From: Brachypodius melanocephalos | Lineage: Eukaryota; Chordata; Aves; Passeriformes; Pycnonotidae | Reading direction: 5' to 3' | DNA: 64,000 nt | Assembly (NCBI GenBank): GCA_013398615.1 | Contig: VZSR01003798.1 | Location: forward strand, 5,315,188 to 5,379,187 | Shown here: positions 62,388 through 64,000 of the stretch, piece after piece | Numbering within the stretch: position 1 is the stretch's first letter | How the letters are laid out: every line of letters begins with the position of its first letter | The notes under the pieces: generated by a model | What the model saw: the letters and a program-made list of their open reading frames with translations, nothing else | The model's database searches: none | Told to the model about the DNA's origin: nothing | Translations under genes and position numbers: made by a program

Positions 62388-64000
62388 AAATGAGAAAGAA
62401 AGCATCAGCTTGGGGTGATGTTGCTTTGGGCTGGCCTTTGTCAAAGCTTTTAACCTTCTATGTGTTTAGTAGGGTGATATAAAAATTATACAAATGGGGC
62501 TGAACAATGAAATCCATAAAGGTATTGCTGCCTTTCTGCTGTTCCACAGCTCAGGTCTGTTTGTACATGCCCAGTGATGATGGAGCAATATGTGAGGTGC
62601 CTTTGATGCTTGAAATGGCTTGGATCTGTGAAAAGAAAGCTGAGCCGTGCTTTTACTTTAGTGAAATGAACAGAGAGGTGACTATAAATGCCAGTAACTA
62701 CTCTTAAAAAAGGCAGCAATGTGGAAAAATAAGTAGGGCACCATCAGTAAAGTCAACAGTTCTTTCTAAAATAGCTTTAATTTCTTTAAATAGCTTTCAA
62801 TAAATTTTAGAATAGTTTAAAAAGGGGTTTTTTTTAAATGAGACAGAGGGCCTTTTTCACTACAGATGAAAGAGGATGTTAATTTTTCAGGAATCTGGCA
62901 ATTTTTCAATGTGTGCCTTTCAGATTTATGAAGACAAACTTGCTCCTTGTGCCTGTGTTTTATCATCTCATTACTCCCAGTACCAGGGGGAACAGTGTGC
63001 TCTCTCACAGTGTACTCGGGTGGAAATGTTGTGCCCCAGACTGTCTTGGTCATAATGAAATGTGGCTGAGCACATTCAGCTTGCTCCAGCTGATGTGACA
63101 CCTCTTTTTGCTCTCCAAGTGGAAATGTAGTCATCACAGGGTGTGTATGTGTGGGGGAAATGCCTTCCCAACGGGCCCTTTGGGATCCAGACACGGAATG
63201 AGCAGTGCTGCCTAATGAAGGAGCTGTTAGATGTGGGTGTACATTCAGCCTGGAGAACTTTCAGTTTTGTGACCAAACTTGTAGAGCCACAACCTAAACG
63301 AGGATAAGGTTTACAACTTTCTGTCACGGTGATAGACTTCACCAATTTGTTCAGTAATTCTGGCCTCTTTGATTAGCTACTCCAACATTTCTGAATGCAA
63401 GTATTAATTAACTGCATTTAATATAGATGGGTCACTGTTCATTTCCCATATATGACTCTGCATAATCCTGTTCCCAGTTTCACAACTGAAAATGTCACTT
63501 CACAACCTGCTGCCAAGGTGCTGCCAAGAAGCTAACCATCCTCAGTTATCACTTTTCCTTCCATCCCTAAATAGAAAGGACATGTGCAGCAGCACAAGCA
63601 TTGTCTGCTCAATTGTTTTGTGTAAGCAGCTCATTTCTGGAAGAGATCTCTAGCTCACTTATCCCCAGCATGCTGTGCTGCAAATAAGTGCAAACTTTCA
63701 GTCCCTTGCCACAGGAAATTAGGTCCAGAGAGAATTAGCAGCACTTTTCTCCTTGTGAATATTTGTATATTTGCAGTCGCTGCTTTTCCAGTTTGAATCA
63801 AGGTGTGGGTGTATTGGGTGCAGAATTAATGTTAATCACCGATGCTACACCATCAGTGCTGTGCCTGAATGGCTCAGACAATTTTAAAATGCTACTTCTG
63901 ACCCATAAAACTGAACTGGGTCTGGCTGTTGCTTCTGTTGCATCAAAGCACCAGAGGTGACAATCCTTCTGCCTCTGCACACTGAACCAGAGTATGCCCA

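Larger units (their letters stand above)
50301..64000. other. Intergenic region upstream of SV2B, no gene recognised
   Basis: No stretch here reads as an exon of a known family with splice sites on either strand. In human the neighbour upstream of SV2B is VPS33B; none of its exons was seen. Local features (MIR-like stretch, 12-bp repeat, CpG patch with CTCF-like motif, poly-T) are listed separately. Confidence 0.6.

Noticed and set aside
1..64000. CRISPR arrays, operons or other prokaryotic or mobile defence systems
   Set aside because: The window is vertebrate genomic DNA with spliced exons. No direct-repeat array, operon-like gene clustering or ribosome binding sites are present.

Overview
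This is a vertebrate nuclear genome window, most likely from a bird. It carries the 5' part of one recognisable protein-coding gene, SV2B (synaptic vesicle glycoprotein 2B), on the minus strand. Evidence for a vertebrate is the exon-intron structure, with canonical GT/AG junctions and matching phases at all seven joins between coding exons. Evidence for a bird is the low repeat content and a 3'-terminal fragment of a CR1-type LINE near 21.4-21.75 kb. The species cannot be named from the sequence.

Layout, in the direction of transcription (right to left). 50.3-64 kb lies upstream of SV2B and contains no gene I can support. It holds a small CpG-rich patch near 56.25-56.5 kb with a strong CTCF-like motif and a GGAC tetranucleotide repeat, a 12-bp CA-rich tandem repeat at 53.9 kb, and a possible MIR-like relic at 51.1 kb. 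49.48-50.3 kb is a CpG island that ends in a textbook splice donor on the minus strand (exon end at 50027); this is the probable promoter and non-coding first exon of SV2B. 18.6-50.0 kb is a roughly 31.5-kb first intron without supportable genes. Eight coding exons follow: 18289-17806, 9313-9133, 8518-8367, 6541-6408, 5650-5561, 3479-3369, 2274-2186 and 1479-1315. Together they give 1,406 coding bases (468 complete codons plus two bases). The remaining coding exons and the 3' UTR must lie beyond the left edge of the window.

The encoded part of SV2B has an acidic cytosolic N-terminus, the first six membrane segments of a major-facilitator fold with its signature motifs, the central cytosolic loop, membrane segment 7 and the start of the large luminal loop with one N-glycosylation sequon. 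The reading frame is intact in every visible exon.

I found no convincing novel biological system. The points most worth checking are the open frame in exon 1 that would run in phase into the SV2B start codon under one of two possible splice acceptors, the CTCF-like site upstream, and two short stretches resembling the ancient MIR SINE. Comparisons with mammalian SV2B are from memory of the family, not from an alignment.
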